Shown here: positions 1 to 11,120 of the stretch, piece by piece | Position numbering within the stretch: the stretch's first letter is position 1 | How the letters are laid out: each line of letters starts with the position of its first letter | NCBI GenBank assembly: GCA_037783415.1 | Contig: JAZGTN010000025.1 | Coordinates: 434,001-498,000 of the forward strand | Direction of reading: 5' to 3' | Length of the DNA stretch: 64,000 nt | Origin: Leptasterias polaris | Taxonomy: Eukaryota > Echinodermata > Asteroidea > Forcipulatida > Asteriidae | Translations under genes and position numbers: made by a program | The notes under the pieces: generated by a model | Seen by the model: only the letters and a program-made list of their open reading frames with translations | What the model was told of the DNA's origin: nothing | Database searches by the model: none

Positions 1-256
1 AGAGAAAAAAATAAAAAAATGCAAGCTTGTTGGAAACTTTCTTTAAATGCGTTTAATGTGTGGGTTTGAAGATGAACAGTTAAACAAAAATACTATTCAA
101 TCAAATTCTCTAGCGTAACAAGAATTATAATTTGGCCTAGGCCTGGCACATAACTCTATGATCACGAAACAAAATCTGACGTGCATCCAACGTGAACAGA
201 TATAGTTATCATATCTGTGTATGTATCCATATTCGTATGCACGCAAAACCTCGCAA
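1..256 (+). mobile_element. MITE, right part, cut by window edge
   Basis: This stretch is a diverged copy, in the same orientation, of the right half of the complete element at 45716-46310. Shared landmarks are GGAAACTTTCTTTA, CAGTTAAACAAAAATACTATTC, ACATAACTCTATGAT and a final run of degenerate GGATAC-like hexamers ending near GCAAAACCTCGC. No coding capacity. The left end lies outside the window. Positions 257-590 hold no recognisable feature. Confidence 0.8.
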
Positions 257-589
257 TTAAATTACATACATTACATACATGTACCTTCATAGTGAGCTAG
301 TAATTTCATTTCATGCACCAAAGTGACAAAAAGAGTAAAAGAACTGAACATTTTCAGTAACTTTTTTTCCTCTGCATTTTATTACAGTTTTCTGACATTC
401 TCATATTGTAATGGTAATACTTGTGCATAAATAACTGCTTGGCAAATAAAACAGGGTAAACCACTGCCTGACCCATAGCTGACTGATTTATGTATAAGAT
501 GTGTTCAGTCTAATAGGTATCAAATTGTGATTGGCTAACTACCTCTTTTAGGCTGATAAAAAACAAAAATTAATGAGAGATTGAATGTA

Positions 590-1640
590 CTGAATGACAG
601 AATAATTTAAATGACTAAATGATTTAATAACTGATCGAGTGAACTTGATTTGAATAATTGAATGATTGAATAACTGAATGACTGAAAAATTAACCTTGTT
701 TTTTTACAGTAATACTACAGATGCGGTGATCTAATGATGGTATGTCTGAATGATTGAATGATTGAATGATTGAATGATTGAATGATTTAATTATCGGTGT
801 GTCTAAATGATTGAATGATTTAATGATGGCATGTCTGACTTTTTTTTGACTTTTCAAAACAAATACTTTATTCATTCACAAAATATACAGAATATACAAA
901 AACAAAGAAAACCTAAAAATTACATTAATAGACTAGACATGTCTGTTACAACAAAAAGGGGGTTTGAAATTACATTCAAAAACACATTAGCGATTTCATT
1001 AGACGTACGGCATGAAACAGAAAGAATCAAAATTACAGAATCAATTAAATTTCATTATCAGTGGCATGTCTGAATGATTGAATGATTTAATGATCAGTAT
1101 ATCTGAATGATTTAATGATTTAATGAAGGTATGTCTGACTTTTTTTTTGACTTTTTAATACAAATACTTTATTCATTCACAAAATATACAGAATATACAT
1201 TAGACGTACGGCATGAAATGGAAAGAAACAAAATTACAGGATCCATTCAATTTCATTATCAGTGATTTGGAAAATGTTGCAGAGACCCCATTTCTTGAGG
1301 AAAAAGGGAACATTGTTCTGGAGCTGGTAGTAGCGGTATTCTATTAAGATTTTACTCTTAATACAATATTTACAGGTTTCTGATTAATTGATTGATTGAT
1401 TGACTTTGACTTTTCAAAACAAATTTTTTATTTTTTCACAAAATATACAGATTACTTGAATGATTGAATGATTGGTATATCTGAATGATTGAATGATTTA
1501 ATGAAGGTATGTCTGAATACTTGAATGATTTAATGAAGGTATGATTGAATGATTGGATGAAGGTATGTCTGAATGATTAAATAATCTTATGATTGAAAGA
1601 CAAAAAGTCTGACTGATGGAATGGATGTTGAGATGGTTGA
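590..1640. repeat. Degenerate GATTGAATGATT array with three embedded copies of a second repeat
   Basis: The stretch is built from imperfect repeats of TGAATGATTGAATGATT, interrupted by copies of a second sequence at about 826-1066, 1128-1266 and 1402-1452. These begin TCTGACTTTTTTTTGACTTTT and contain ATACTTTATTCATTCACAAA. The first two copies also share a tail with TTAGACGTACGGCATGAAA; the first holds about 100 bp that the second lacks. Open frames across it are products of the repeat. It lies downstream of the last PLXDC-like exon seen here, so it may be intronic. Confidence 0.8.
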
Positions 1641-1695
1641 TTGAATGATTGACTCATATGGCTAGCTTACAAAGTAAATGAAATGCTGAACCTAC

Positions 1696-3234
1696 CTCCA
1701 GTAGCAATGTAAGCCTTTGTAACATTGTGGCCATAGAATGGAAATACAAATGGTAGATTAACCACCTAGAAGAAAACAATCATTGAAATTCATGTTCTTG
1801 TATGGAGCTTTGTTAAAGTTTGGTACCGATGGCATCAGACTTAGGCTCTAAGACAACTTCTTCATAAAACAAAACAAAACACAACCAAAAGTGAATCAAA
1901 CTACTTGAGTAGTCGTGTGTAACTAATGGACTAGTTGTAACCATGGAGGAAGGAAATTAGACTAGCCAGCCGCAAATGACAACCAGTACACAATAAATAA
2001 TTCAGGAACAATCACAAGCCACACATAATGTTATTAAAGGTCAGAGTCCTTTTCACTCTAGTAAAGGCCAAGCCACAGTGTATGATAGATGTAACCTATG
2101 TCATGTCATTGCGCAACTGCACTTGTGTGTTGCAGCAACTGTATAATAACAATTTACTACTTGTAGTGCAAGGGTGCAATGTCAGAGAGATGACATTTTC
2201 ATACAAAGATGCACTCTTGCATAGTTGTGAATCAATACACAGATGCACTCATTGCATAGTTGTGAATCAGTTCATAACACAACATTAGTACTTTGAATTG
2301 TGGCTCCACAATTAATCAAGTAGTGACAACACAGTGAGTACAACCACTCATTGCAATCACTCATTGCAAAAATTGAGTGTTAGCAAAAGTGCCCAGGACC
2401 TACAGTTTACTCACGACATGCATTTCACAGTATAGCATTTCATTGAAATCAAACATCAATGCAAGAGGTTGAATTGTGAGGCACAGACAATCCAAACAAT
2501 TATGGTATTACTGGGGCCTAGCTGTTTTAATGGGGTCTAGCTGGTGACTGCCTGTCCAATCCAATTCAAAATTACAATTAAGGAAAGGTACATTGTAAAT
2601 AAATGACACATTAAGGATAACAGAAACTTACTGTTGCAGTAAGATGACTTTCAGATAATGCCTTGTGTGGAATCACAGTAAAGGATGATTCTCTTTCTAA
2701 GTCAATATAATGATTGCTTTGCCCTTGATAATATGATGAATTGTAGTATAAATGACCCTGATCCTGTGAAATAAACATATGACAGTAAATCAGAGTTAAC
2801 AAATGTAATACAGTTAACAGATGATACAATTCAAATTAACCTCCTTACAAGCTTATGTACATGGCTCAAAAGCATTTAGACATACTTTCACAATACCATC
2901 AATTCCAAAATGCAAACTTCCACAGCACCGACTTGTCGTCCTTTTTTCCCAAATTGCCACCATGCTGCTTGCATGCCACAATCACACAAGCTGTTACTAT
3001 TTTATGTATTTTGTCTCTATCATTATACCACTCAGTACATATTTCTCTTTTTAATTTTTATCTAGTTTGAAAAACTCCTCAAACTTACCTCATCTACAAT
3101 CATTGAGCGAGGGGTTGTTATTCCCTGTCGTTTTTGTCTAGATGAAGGGATATTTGGTAGCAACTGGTCCTCCCTGAATGAATGCACATGTATGTTGGTG
3201 TGCATAGCTTCATCAATCACCGAGTATCCAGGCA
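1696..3234 (-). CDS. Plexin domain-containing protein (PLXDC/TEM7-like), three internal exons
   Basis: Three minus-strand exons join in frame: 3234-3089 (146 nt), 2763-2632 (132 nt, exactly 44 codons) and 1765-1696 (70 nt). Each has an AG acceptor and a consensus donor (GTAAGT, GTAAGT, GTAGGT). Intron phases are 1 upstream, then 0, 0 and 1. The last exon reads VNLPFVFPFYGHNVTKAYIA, close to the FDFPFYGH...ATGG segment of vertebrate PLXDC1/PLXDC2. The exon before it carries LYYNSSYY and LSESHLTAT, matching the region before that segment (compare LSNTHRQA). The first exon has RQKRQG, a possible furin site. PLXDC proteins are single-pass type I membrane proteins with a PSI domain, known as PEDF receptors in vertebrates. 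The signal-peptide exon and the rest of the ectodomain, PSI and membrane segment are not identified here; downstream exons must lie beyond position 1. No stop or frameshift is seen, so this is probably a live host gene. Confidence 0.82.
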
Positions 3235-3563
3235 CTAAAAAAGGGGGAAATGAGTGAATGATTTGAAAGTAAATTGGTTAACCAGTTAAATAACCACACA
3301 TTTGTTCCTAGTGTCATGACTGAGCAAAGTCATTAGATTGTGGGTTAGAATCCTGGTCATCCTTTGAGTGCATGAGCTTGTCCATGAAACCATCCAAAGC
3401 AAGGCATGTGTCACGCAACTTCGTATGACGAGGTTCAACAAGAGCCTTGTTCCTATTGTATGTAGAAATGCTTCCATTTACGTTTTGTTTTTTTATCTCA
3501 TCGCAGGAACTCAAGCAAAGAATATGCCGGAATCAGATATTTGGATATTCATCTCTTTATGAG

Positions 3564-3743
3564 TCTGAGTAATGTCAATGTCCAATCATAAACTCCCATT
3601 CTGAGTAATGTCAATGTCCAATCATAAACTCCCATTCTGAGTAATGTCAATGTCCAATCATAAACTCCCATTCTGAGTAATGTCAATGTCCAATCATAAA
3701 CTCCCATTCTGAGTAATGTCAATGTCCAATCATAAACTCCCAT
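3564..3743. repeat. Minisatellite, five 36 bp units
   Basis: Five head-to-tail copies of a 36 bp unit starting TCTGAGTAATGTCAATG are almost or fully identical. Because 36 is a multiple of three, a minus-strand frame reads a 12-residue repeat; this is a by-product. It lies upstream of the first PLXDC-like exon seen and is probably intronic. Positions 3744-4903 contain no recognisable gene or repeat. Confidence 0.95.
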
Positions 3744-4903
3744 TCTGATGTTAAAACATTTCCACTCATGGTTTGCTTAATTTTGCTTGTTTTTGATTTG
3801 ACTTGGTAATAATTTGAAAGATGAGTTAAACATTAGTTTAATTTCTGCTGTCTACATTCTGAGAATCAACGTCTTTCATCTGAAATCCGAATGCAAAGCA
3901 CTTCAGTGTTTTCTTCAACATAACGTAAGCTTGGGCCATACCCTGATATAATCAAAAATTGCCATGTACTAACATTTATCCCATAACAATATCTTAAGGT
4001 TTGTTATTATTGAAATATCGTCACACCACAATACTTTGTATTACAAAAAAAATTGTAGTGAAATGTCTCTTGAAGTACAAAAAGGATAAATCTGAGGATG
4101 ACAAGATTTCAAACCACAAGATTGCAAGATCAAACCATTGTTTGGCACAGTTTCTCCTTCATATTGTATGTAAACATATATCTTCCAATAATAATCTTAT
4201 AAGCCTATGTGTACATGTAAGACTGGCTAAATTTCAAGTCTTGATTGTCAAAATATGTTAATCACACTTCAATAAGAGTAACACAAACATTCCTGCGTGT
4301 ATGTGTGTGCTATTTGCCGGGCTCAAAATAAAAGTCAGGGCTGTGTGCAGCACAAGCAAAAACCCAATGCCATACTCATTGTTGTTTACATGAGCCACAT
4401 GTTGTGTTTTCTCCAAACAAAAAAACAGACAGGCTTGATTTTGTCCCATGTCTATGGGAAAAACAGCTTGCCAAATGCTTTTTTCCACAAAATGGAAACT
4501 AATTCATTCACATGGCATCAAATCTTCACAAACATAACATCATGGTGTTATTGTTCAGGTGCTGTCTTGATGTTGAGGTTCAATTGTACTCCAAGTTTCA
4601 AGGTTCAATTCGGTTTCATTTTTGCAAAACAGTCACAGAATTGAAAAAATTCTGACAGTTCTGTATTACTGACGAATTCAGATTGATAGTAAACTTTAAA
4701 GGGGGGTCATTCTGTCAAAAACTGTCAAAACAATTGGGTTGACAACTTTTATTCAAGTATGACCACAACATAAGTTTTACACCATAAAAGCGCTCAAAGT
4801 TTTTTAATAAAAGTGTGCACGCTCTGTGCACTTTTGGTTCAAGCCAATTTAACATTGTTTTTCAATGCTTCCCTTCCAGAGATTAGTGCCGAGAGTTATC
4901 AAT

Positions 4904-4908
4904 ATGCC
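4904..4908. other. Target-site duplication ATGCC, left
   Basis: ATGCC immediately precedes the left LTR and is repeated at 11813-11817 right after the right LTR. A 5 bp duplication is usual for Ty3/mdg4 integrases and fixes the element borders. Confidence 0.88.
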
Positions 4909-5107
4909 TGTTATGTCCTATCCCTAAGTAACTCAACCGGATGCAGATGTACGTTTTAACATATTTATTAGTCCAAACTTCTGGAGCACTGAATGTGGAA
5001 CTTACTCCATTGTGGTTCTAATCATTAATATAACTTCTTATAACACAACTGGAATGCGCATGCGTAACTCTTAAAGTGGCAGACGTGATTAAAGTGAATA
5101 CACTACA
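4909..5107 (-). repeat. 3' LTR (199 bp)
   Basis: The plus-strand sequence starts TGTTATGTCCTATCCC and ends GAATACACTACA. It matches the right LTR at 11141-11812 except for two substitutions and the insert in the right copy. A 199 bp LTR is short but within the range for this class. Confidence 0.92.
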
Positions 5108-5120
5108 TTCCTCCCTTTTT
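5108..5120 (-). other. Polypurine tract
   Basis: On the minus strand AAAAAGGGAGGAA lies directly next to the 3' LTR, the expected place for the plus-strand primer of an LTR retrotransposon. It confirms the minus-strand orientation. Confidence 0.88.
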
Positions 5121-5419
5121 AGATAACATCAGGGCAACTTTTAAAATCGCAAACATGAAAAACTCATCAACAACCAAACAATTTTTCATAAAAACCATAA
5201 ACTGGAGATATGCAATCATGAATTATGCTTTAACTTTGAAAACAAATTGGGCAAAAAGTTTGATCAAGAAAAATTGTAATACTGCAGATCGTTATGCGAG
5301 TATAAATGTAATTACTTATACAGAATGTAATCTTTCAAGTGTTCTGGGGGACGTCTGGCTCTAGCAGAAACTCTTGGTGAAGGAGAGTGCGACTGCTGAT
5401 CTGATTGATCTGGTTCAGG

Positions 5420-5564
5420 GGTCGATTTCACAAAGCACTAAGATTCATCTTATGACGAGTTATCAGTATTACCATAGTGATTTGTATTGTGACATCACTC
5501 TTTGCTAAGCAACTACGATGGATTTGCACTTACGATCAATCTTAACTCTTTGTGAAATCGAGCC
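5420..5564. mobile_element. Short MITE with GATTTCACAAAG ends
   Basis: The ends are inverted repeats: GGTCGATTTCACAAAG at the left and CTTTGTGAAATCGAGCC at the right. CAGG flanks both sides and may be a 4 bp target duplication. About 145 bp, non-coding. It lies between the integrase frame and the 3' LTR of the retrotransposon, so it inserted later. Confidence 0.8.
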
Positions 5565-5643
5565 CAGGAGTAGGATCAGCAGAATCAACTTCTTGTTGTA
5601 CAGTAATTTGGCTTTGAATTGGATCAGTTGTACATATGGGCAG

Positions 5644-5836
5644 TTGTAGGGTTTCTTCTTGGTAGTCCGGAACAATGACTTCAGGCATGTTTGTTGGAGT
5701 TGGGTTGTACTCCCCATATCTCATGTGATCGATGGGCAGTTTAATTGTAGGGTTTCTTCTTGGTAGTCTGGAACAATGACTTCAGGCATGTTTGTTGGAG
5801 TTGGGTTGTACTCCCCATATCTCATGTGATCGATGT
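5644..5836 (-). repeat. Tandem duplication of about 91 bp at the end of the integrase frame
   Basis: Two near-identical segments at 5644-5734 and 5745-5836 both contain TTCAGGCATGTTTGTTGGAG. The period is about 101 bp, not a multiple of three, so the second copy shifts the frame and gives the integrase frame a premature end. Confidence 0.85.
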
Positions 5837-6896
5837 GGCGTCTCACTGATCGACCATCATCCAGCTGTATCTCAAAAAGACTAGAGCTGATGACACTTCT
5901 AACATGACCACGCAGCCAGGTAGGACCTGCTCCGAAGTTCTTTACCAAGACACTACATGTATCTCCTGTCTTGAGGGTTCTTGGTTTAGTTCCTCTATCT
6001 GCTTGATCTTTCATGTGTTTTTGTTGTCGTTTTACTTTCTTGGCAAGGTTGGGGCGTATCATGTCTAGTTTGGTACGTAGTAGTCGTTTATACAGGAGTT
6101 CGCTTGGACTCTTTCCTGTACTTGCTTGTGGGGTTACTCTATACTGAAGTAGAAACTTCTGCAATCCCGACTCCAGGTCACCTCCTCTTATTTTTCGGAT
6201 TCCATGCTTAACTGTCTGGACAGCTCTTTCAGCTAAGCCGTTGCTGGAAGGGTGCTTTGGAGCAGTTTGAATGTGTTCCACTCCATTGTTCACGGTGAGA
6301 AAACAAAAGAACTCCTCTGATACGAATGGTGTACCATTATCACTTGCAATGGTTTCTGGAATACCATGGGATGCAAACAATCTCCGCATCACCTTGACGG
6401 TAGACTGAGATGAGGCAGAGTTGACTTTTATTGCATCTATCCATTTGCTGTATGCATCCACCACTATCAGCACTTCGTGACCTTCAACTAAGGCGTAGTC
6501 GATGTGCAAGTGTTGCCACGGACCCTCAGGGAACTCCCATGGATGGATCGGGCTATGTGGTGGCAGCTTCTGGTTTTCCTGACAACTTGGGCATTCCTTC
6601 ACTAGGGTTTCCAGTTCTTTGTCAACTCCTGGCCACCAAAAGTATGACCGGGCCAGCATCTTCATTTTCACAATTCCTGGGTGGGTAGCATGCAATTCTT
6701 GCATTAGGAGCTTACGTAGCTTGGCATCTTGTGGGATCACTACCCTTGAACCCCATAGCACAACACCATCTCCAAGGCTGAACTCTTGTTGTTTGCTACT
6801 GTATGAAGACAACTCTCCTCTGGTGTTATGTTTATCTGGCCATCCCCGAAGGATGTAGCTACGCACTTTTGACAGAAGGGGGTCTTTGTCTGGCAA
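5721..6896 (-). CDS. Retrotransposon integrase (Ty3/mdg4 type), upstream part displaced
   Basis: The frame encodes 391 codons. It contains the HHCC zinc-binding module (H69, H72, C102, C105), the catalytic core with D133 (HIDYA), D186 (SDNGTP) and E223 (LAERAV), and a GPY/F-like C-terminal module around residues 322-358 (GPTWLRG). The D-to-E spacing is one residue longer than the common D35E because of an extra residue in the TVNNG stretch, which could be damaging. The ATG used is not a natural start: the polyprotein came from upstream, where the TTAA element at 6906-8820 now separates it from RNase H. The C-terminus is altered by the tandem duplication. Integrase inserts the cDNA copy into host chromosomes. 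Confidence 0.92.
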   Translation of the reverse strand: MPDKDPLLSKVRSYILRGWPDKHNTRGELSSYSSKQQEFSLGDGVVLWGSRVVIPQDAKLRKLLMQELHATHPGIVKMKMLARSYFWWPGVDKELETLVKECPSCQENQKLPPHSPIHPWEFPEGPWQHLHIDYALVEGHEVLIVVDAYSKWIDAIKVNSASSQSTVKVMRRLFASHGIPETIASDNGTPFVSEEFFCFLTVNNGVEHIQTAPKHPSSNGLAERAVQTVKHGIRKIRGGDLESGLQKFLLQYRVTPQASTGKSPSELLYKRLLRTKLDMIRPNLAKKVKRQQKHMKDQADRGTKPRTLKTGDTCSVLVKNFGAGPTWLRGHVRSVISSSLFEIQLDDGRSVRRHIDHMRYGEYNPTPTNMPEVIVPDYQEETLQLNCPSIT

Positions 6897-6905
6897 GACC
6901 TTTAA

Positions 6906-8820
6906 AGGGACACACCGGTTACCTGTTCACGTAATTTAGTCATGTAGAATCAAAGACAATTATTTCTAGATGGTTTTTATATTTTTTTTATACAAAAATA
7001 TCACGTAATTAACGAGAAATGACCGAAAAAAACAAAAGCGGTCAAAGGTCACCGTATACGCTTTACCAGCCGTTGCAAGTGTCAAATTTACGGGACACAT
7101 GCTGTGCAATGTTGCAAGTAGACTGGTGCTCTGTTTATGTAAGTGTTTTACCACGACAAGGCATTAGGATCCAGTCCACGTTATCCATCTGGAAGTGTGT
7201 ATAAACAACAGACACGGAAACCAGTCAACTCGCCCCCCCAGCAAACTCGCCAATTACAAAGTCCCCAACTACAAAGTCGCCCCCTATCAAAGTAGCCCCC
7301 TCACATACAAACTTGTCCCCTCTCAAAGTCGCCCCTCACAAATGAATGTAACAAGTTGGTTTGATTGGACTTCAGGGGAACGAAAGCTATCTTGAGGGAA
7401 CAAAAGCTATCTTGAGGGAACGAAAGAGAAATTCTGGGAAACAAAATCTCATTGCGAGAGAACGAAAGCGTATTTTTAGGAAGCGTAAGCATATTTCGAG
7501 TGAATGAAAGTATATTTCGGGCAAAAAATTCAAATTCGTATTTCAAGGAATCGAAAGCTTTTTTTTAGGGTACGAAAACTGCTTTCGAGGGAAAGAAAGC
7601 GTATTTTAGGGAAGGAAAGCATATTTCGAAAGTATATTTCTTGCGAACAAAATCATATTTCGAGGAAACGAATGCGTATCTTCAGGGAACAAAAGCGTAT
7701 TTCTGAGGAACTTACATGTAACTGTAGTTCGGGGGAAAGAAAGCATGTTCAAGGGAACGAGAACCTATTTTCTAGAAATAATCTATTTCGTTACCTAGAA
7801 AAACACACTGCGTTCACAAAATGAAAAATAATATTTTGTGAGACAAATTATATTTTCATCGAATTAAATAATATTTTGAGGAAACGAAATGATTTTGCTG
7901 GAATTTTGTGTGTCGAGGGATGCAATAGAAATTTCGAGTGAGTTTTTTTTCTTCCACCTTTTAATTTTTTATTTCTTTTTCACCTGTCCCTTCAGGGGCT
8001 CCTTTTTTTTTTCTTTTTTTTTCGGGGGCTCGTTTTTTTGGAATTGTTTGTCACAAATTTTGTTTAAACTAATCGTACCGTCAATATAAAAGTGGTATTC
8101 CTATGTATTGACATAAATCTTATTTAATTACCAAGAAATTCGGTACAAATCGGGTCAAGGAACGTACACAGAGCATTGGAATGTTGCGATTTTGAAACAA
8201 CGGATTCGATCAGCGAGGTGTACCGACTAGCAAACCCGCAAAAACGACAACGTAGTTGGTGGTCTGGCTCCCTACTCCTCCCACATGTTCATGAGCTTCC
8301 AGGTACAGCTATCTCTTGGCTAGTGGGTTTCCGTCGCGCTGTAGCACTGCCGAGATACTCTGCTTGCAAGCGACACGACTGCCCCTGTGTTACGTGTAGT
8401 AGTCCCCACGCTGTGCACTGTAAGACACGCTTCCGTTGCTCGGACTCTCTGAAATAAAATCTTACGTTCGACTTTTTTGTATTATTTACAACTTGTATCC
8501 ATAATTTGAATACGTATTTTTGTGTGTCAAATACTCATGAATTCTTGTTAAAAAACAGAGTTGAATTCGGTGCAGTAATTAATTTTTATACGGCTGGAAG
8601 TAAAACTAACTCCGAAGATCACGAGGGTTATCCAAACAAAAAAAGTGGTTCGGATAACCCATGTGACCTTCGTTTTTTGAAAAATGCTCAAAAACGACCA
8701 AAATTGGTGGTTTCTTTTAGGAACCGTTCTTCTCCATTCCTGGAAGACCTTTGGAGTCATGTTTTAGTCTATTTTGTAGCCAAAATACCCCAAATAGCCC
8801 AACGAAGCCGGTGTGTCCCT
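6906..8820. mobile_element. Non-autonomous TTAA-type DNA transposon, 1.9 kb
   Basis: TTAA flanks both sides (6902-6905 and 8821-8824). The ends are inverted repeats, AGGGACACACCGG at the left and CCGGTGTGTCCCT at the right. TTAA targets are typical of piggyBac and Kolobok elements; a TA-target reading with one more base in the repeat is also possible. The interior has no transposase. Positions 7350-7880 are a degenerate array of GGGAACGAAAGCGTATTTC-like units; the rest is unique non-coding DNA. The insertion splits the pol frame of the host retrotransposon; removing the insert and one TTAA would leave the two flanks in the same frame. Confidence 0.88.
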
Positions 8821-8824
8821 TTAA

Positions 8825-9619
8825 CTCCTGGGCATCTACTGGTCGGCTTTCAACTTCTACCAGCAAGTTGATGCGTGTTTTCTCGACGGAGTTGTCCAAT
8901 TCGTCATGGATCCAAGGGGCCTCATCTTCCTTGGTGCTTACTGGCAAGCGTGACAAAGCACTGCATTTGCATGCAGTTTGCCTGCTTTGTGGACGATGGA
9001 ATATTCATACGCTGAGAGTAACATGTGCCATCGGACTACTCTTGCCTTAAGACATAGGGCTGGCTGGCTTATCTCCAAAAAGTGATACCAACGGCTTATG
9101 ATCTGTTACTATACAGAATCTATGACCATGTAGATACTTATGGAACTTCTTCAATCCGAAGACTATTGAGAGACTTTCCTTCTCATACTGTGCGTAATTT
9201 CGCTCACTTGGCGTTAGTGTTCTGGAGGCGAAAGCTATAGGCTTATCTGTTCCATCTGGCATCTCATGGCTGAGAACAGCACCTAGTCCATAAGGGCTTG
9301 CGTCTGTTTGTAGCAACAACGGTTTCTTGGGGTCAAAGTGCACCAGTAGTGCATCACTCTCCAACAACTTCTTAGATTTGGCAAAGGCTTGTTGCTGTGC
9401 TGGACCCCATTTGAAATTCGGCTTGTGGGGCTGCAGAAGGGCTCTGAGTGTATGATAACCCTTACTCCCAAGGCTTGTCAACAAAACTGAACGCTTCTTT
9501 TCGTCGGTAGCAACATTATTAGCATAATACCAAGCCTCTAGCAACTCAATCCATTCTTCGATTTGCGTTGAATCGAATGGGGGGATGACACCTATGGTAC
9601 CACTAAGTGGGGTTGCCAT
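8825..9619 (-). pseudogene. gag N-terminus fused in frame to RNase H by internal deletion; frameshifted tail
   Basis: The frame 9619-9047 has 190 codons. Residues 1-68 look like the start of a Ty3-type gag (MATPLSGTIGVIPPFDSTQ, then EEWIELLEAW). From about residue 69 (FKWGPAQQQAF) the sequence is the connection and RNase H domain, with catalytic-type D106 (QTDAS), E148 (EKES) and D173 (VTDHKPL). The rest of gag, the protease and the whole reverse transcriptase are missing, with a clean in-frame join near 9415. The frame stops at 9047, but the RNase H tail (LSAYEYSIVHKAGKLHAN, then SRLPVST) continues in other frames down to 8825, so at least one frameshift is present. Confidence 0.88.
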
Positions 9620-10085
9620 TGTATGGAAATAAAATTATACCAGCAATAATACAATCAATATTTCACAAATAACATATTGGCATTTAAAGAACAATGTAGA
9701 TCAGTTCTTGCACAGGAAGTAATTTTTGGGCAGCGAGCAATTGCATCAACTCAACTGTATGGCAATATACAACTGAGAGCAATTTTATTAATTTTTTTTT
9801 TTTTTTTTTTCAAACACAATATTTAGCATAAATTGTGCTTAACCATAAAATCGCTGTTTTTAAGGCAGTAATTCCCTAACAAGACAATATATAACTGTCT
9901 ATAACTTTGGCATTATGAACAAGATAAATCAGGCATTTAAAATGGGCACATGTGCATAAAAATATTCAACATGTATAAATGCTACGTTTTATAAAGTCCT
10001 TTTCACTTTCAGGCCCTATAGTTCATAGTCCTTTTCAGGCCCTATTGTCCATAGTCATTTGATTATCCTTGTAGTAGGCAGGCAG

Positions 10086-10121
<36 letters not shown>

Positions 10122-11120
10122 CAAGTAGGCGGTGGGAGGGGGAGGGGGAGGGGGAGGGGGAGGGGGAGGGGGAGGGGGAGGGGGGGGGGAGGGGGAGGGG
10201 GAGGGGGAGGGGGAGGGGGAGGGGGAGGGGGAGGGGGAGGCTGGAGGGGGAGGGGTAGGCTGGAGGGGGAGGGGTAGGCTGGAGGGGGAGGGGTAGGCTG
10301 GAGGGGGAGGGGGGAGGGGTAGGCTGGAGGGGGAGGGGGGAGGGGTAGGCTGGAGGGGGTAGGGGGGAGGGGTAGGCTGGAGGGGGGAGGGGTAGGCTGG
10401 CGGGCATCGGCATCGGGCAATCACAAAATGTTTGTAGGGGTTAGGCTGGCGGGGCATCAGCATCGGGCAATCACAAACATTTCTTCACAGCCATAAAGTT
10501 GAAGTGGTGACATCGGTGGATACGTTTAGGATTCTCGGCGTAATTTGTCAGAATTTAGTCACTCCTGATACATTTCAAACAGGACTTTATTTCCTCACAA
10601 ATCCTCTCTTTTATTTCTTTGCGTTTTTCCACGGTTTAGCTTTGATGATCCTCTTCAATTGTTTTCTTTTCAATTTCATAAACTGTTTTACGTTACATAC
10701 GTTTTATGGCTGGGCGAACGACGCAACAACGCCACCATTTCCACTGGCAAGGCTGTTCCAGTTAACCATCGTCTTGGGCTCACACCTCCGGAAATCCTCC
10801 TGTACTGACGATCATGCAATGATGGCTAGGAGTACACAACGGGGCGGGGCTGGGTAAGCTCGTTGTAACGGCACTGGTGAATATATCGATCGGCGTCCTT
10901 TCTGCTCTGGTTGCGGCGGGAATCTGGGGCTTGGCTGTGGTGTGATGGGCGGGCATGGGCGAGGCTAGCGTTGTGTGTAGGCTGCTACTGCTATGCAGGC
11001 GGGCACGTACGGTGTATGCATCGGTGTTGTTGTGGCTGTGGGCTGGAAACTTTGTCGAACTTGACGTTGTTTTCGTTCATTAATTTTGAATCGTAGCCAG
11101 CAACAAAATGTTGTTAAGGG
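9620..11120 (-). other. Retrotransposon leader, non-coding
   Basis: The 1.5 kb between the gag start and the primer-binding site has no convincing frame. It holds poly-T at 9785-9810, the G-rich array at 10075-10405 and a 48 bp segment (10711-10758) that recurs inside the 5' LTR. Confidence 0.7.
10075..10405. repeat. GGCA and GGGGGA microsatellites plus GGGGTAGGCTGGAG minisatellite
   Basis: In order: GGCA repeats (about 10078-10122), GGGGGA repeats (about 10135-10240), then a minisatellite of GGGGTAGGCTGGAGGGGGA-like units. The G-rich strand has high potential for G-quadruplexes. All proline-rich or glycine-rich frames here are translation of the repeat. Confidence 0.92.

Noticed and set aside
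3564..3743. CRISPR-like or protein-repeat locus
   Set aside because: Five contiguous 36 bp copies without spacers, in a likely intron.
7504..7824. 106-codon frame rich in basic residues
   Set aside because: It follows the degenerate GAACGAAAGC array of the TTAA element.
10035..10463. Long proline-rich or glycine-rich frames
   Set aside because: They are translations of the GGGGGA and GGCA arrays in all frames, without other sequence character.
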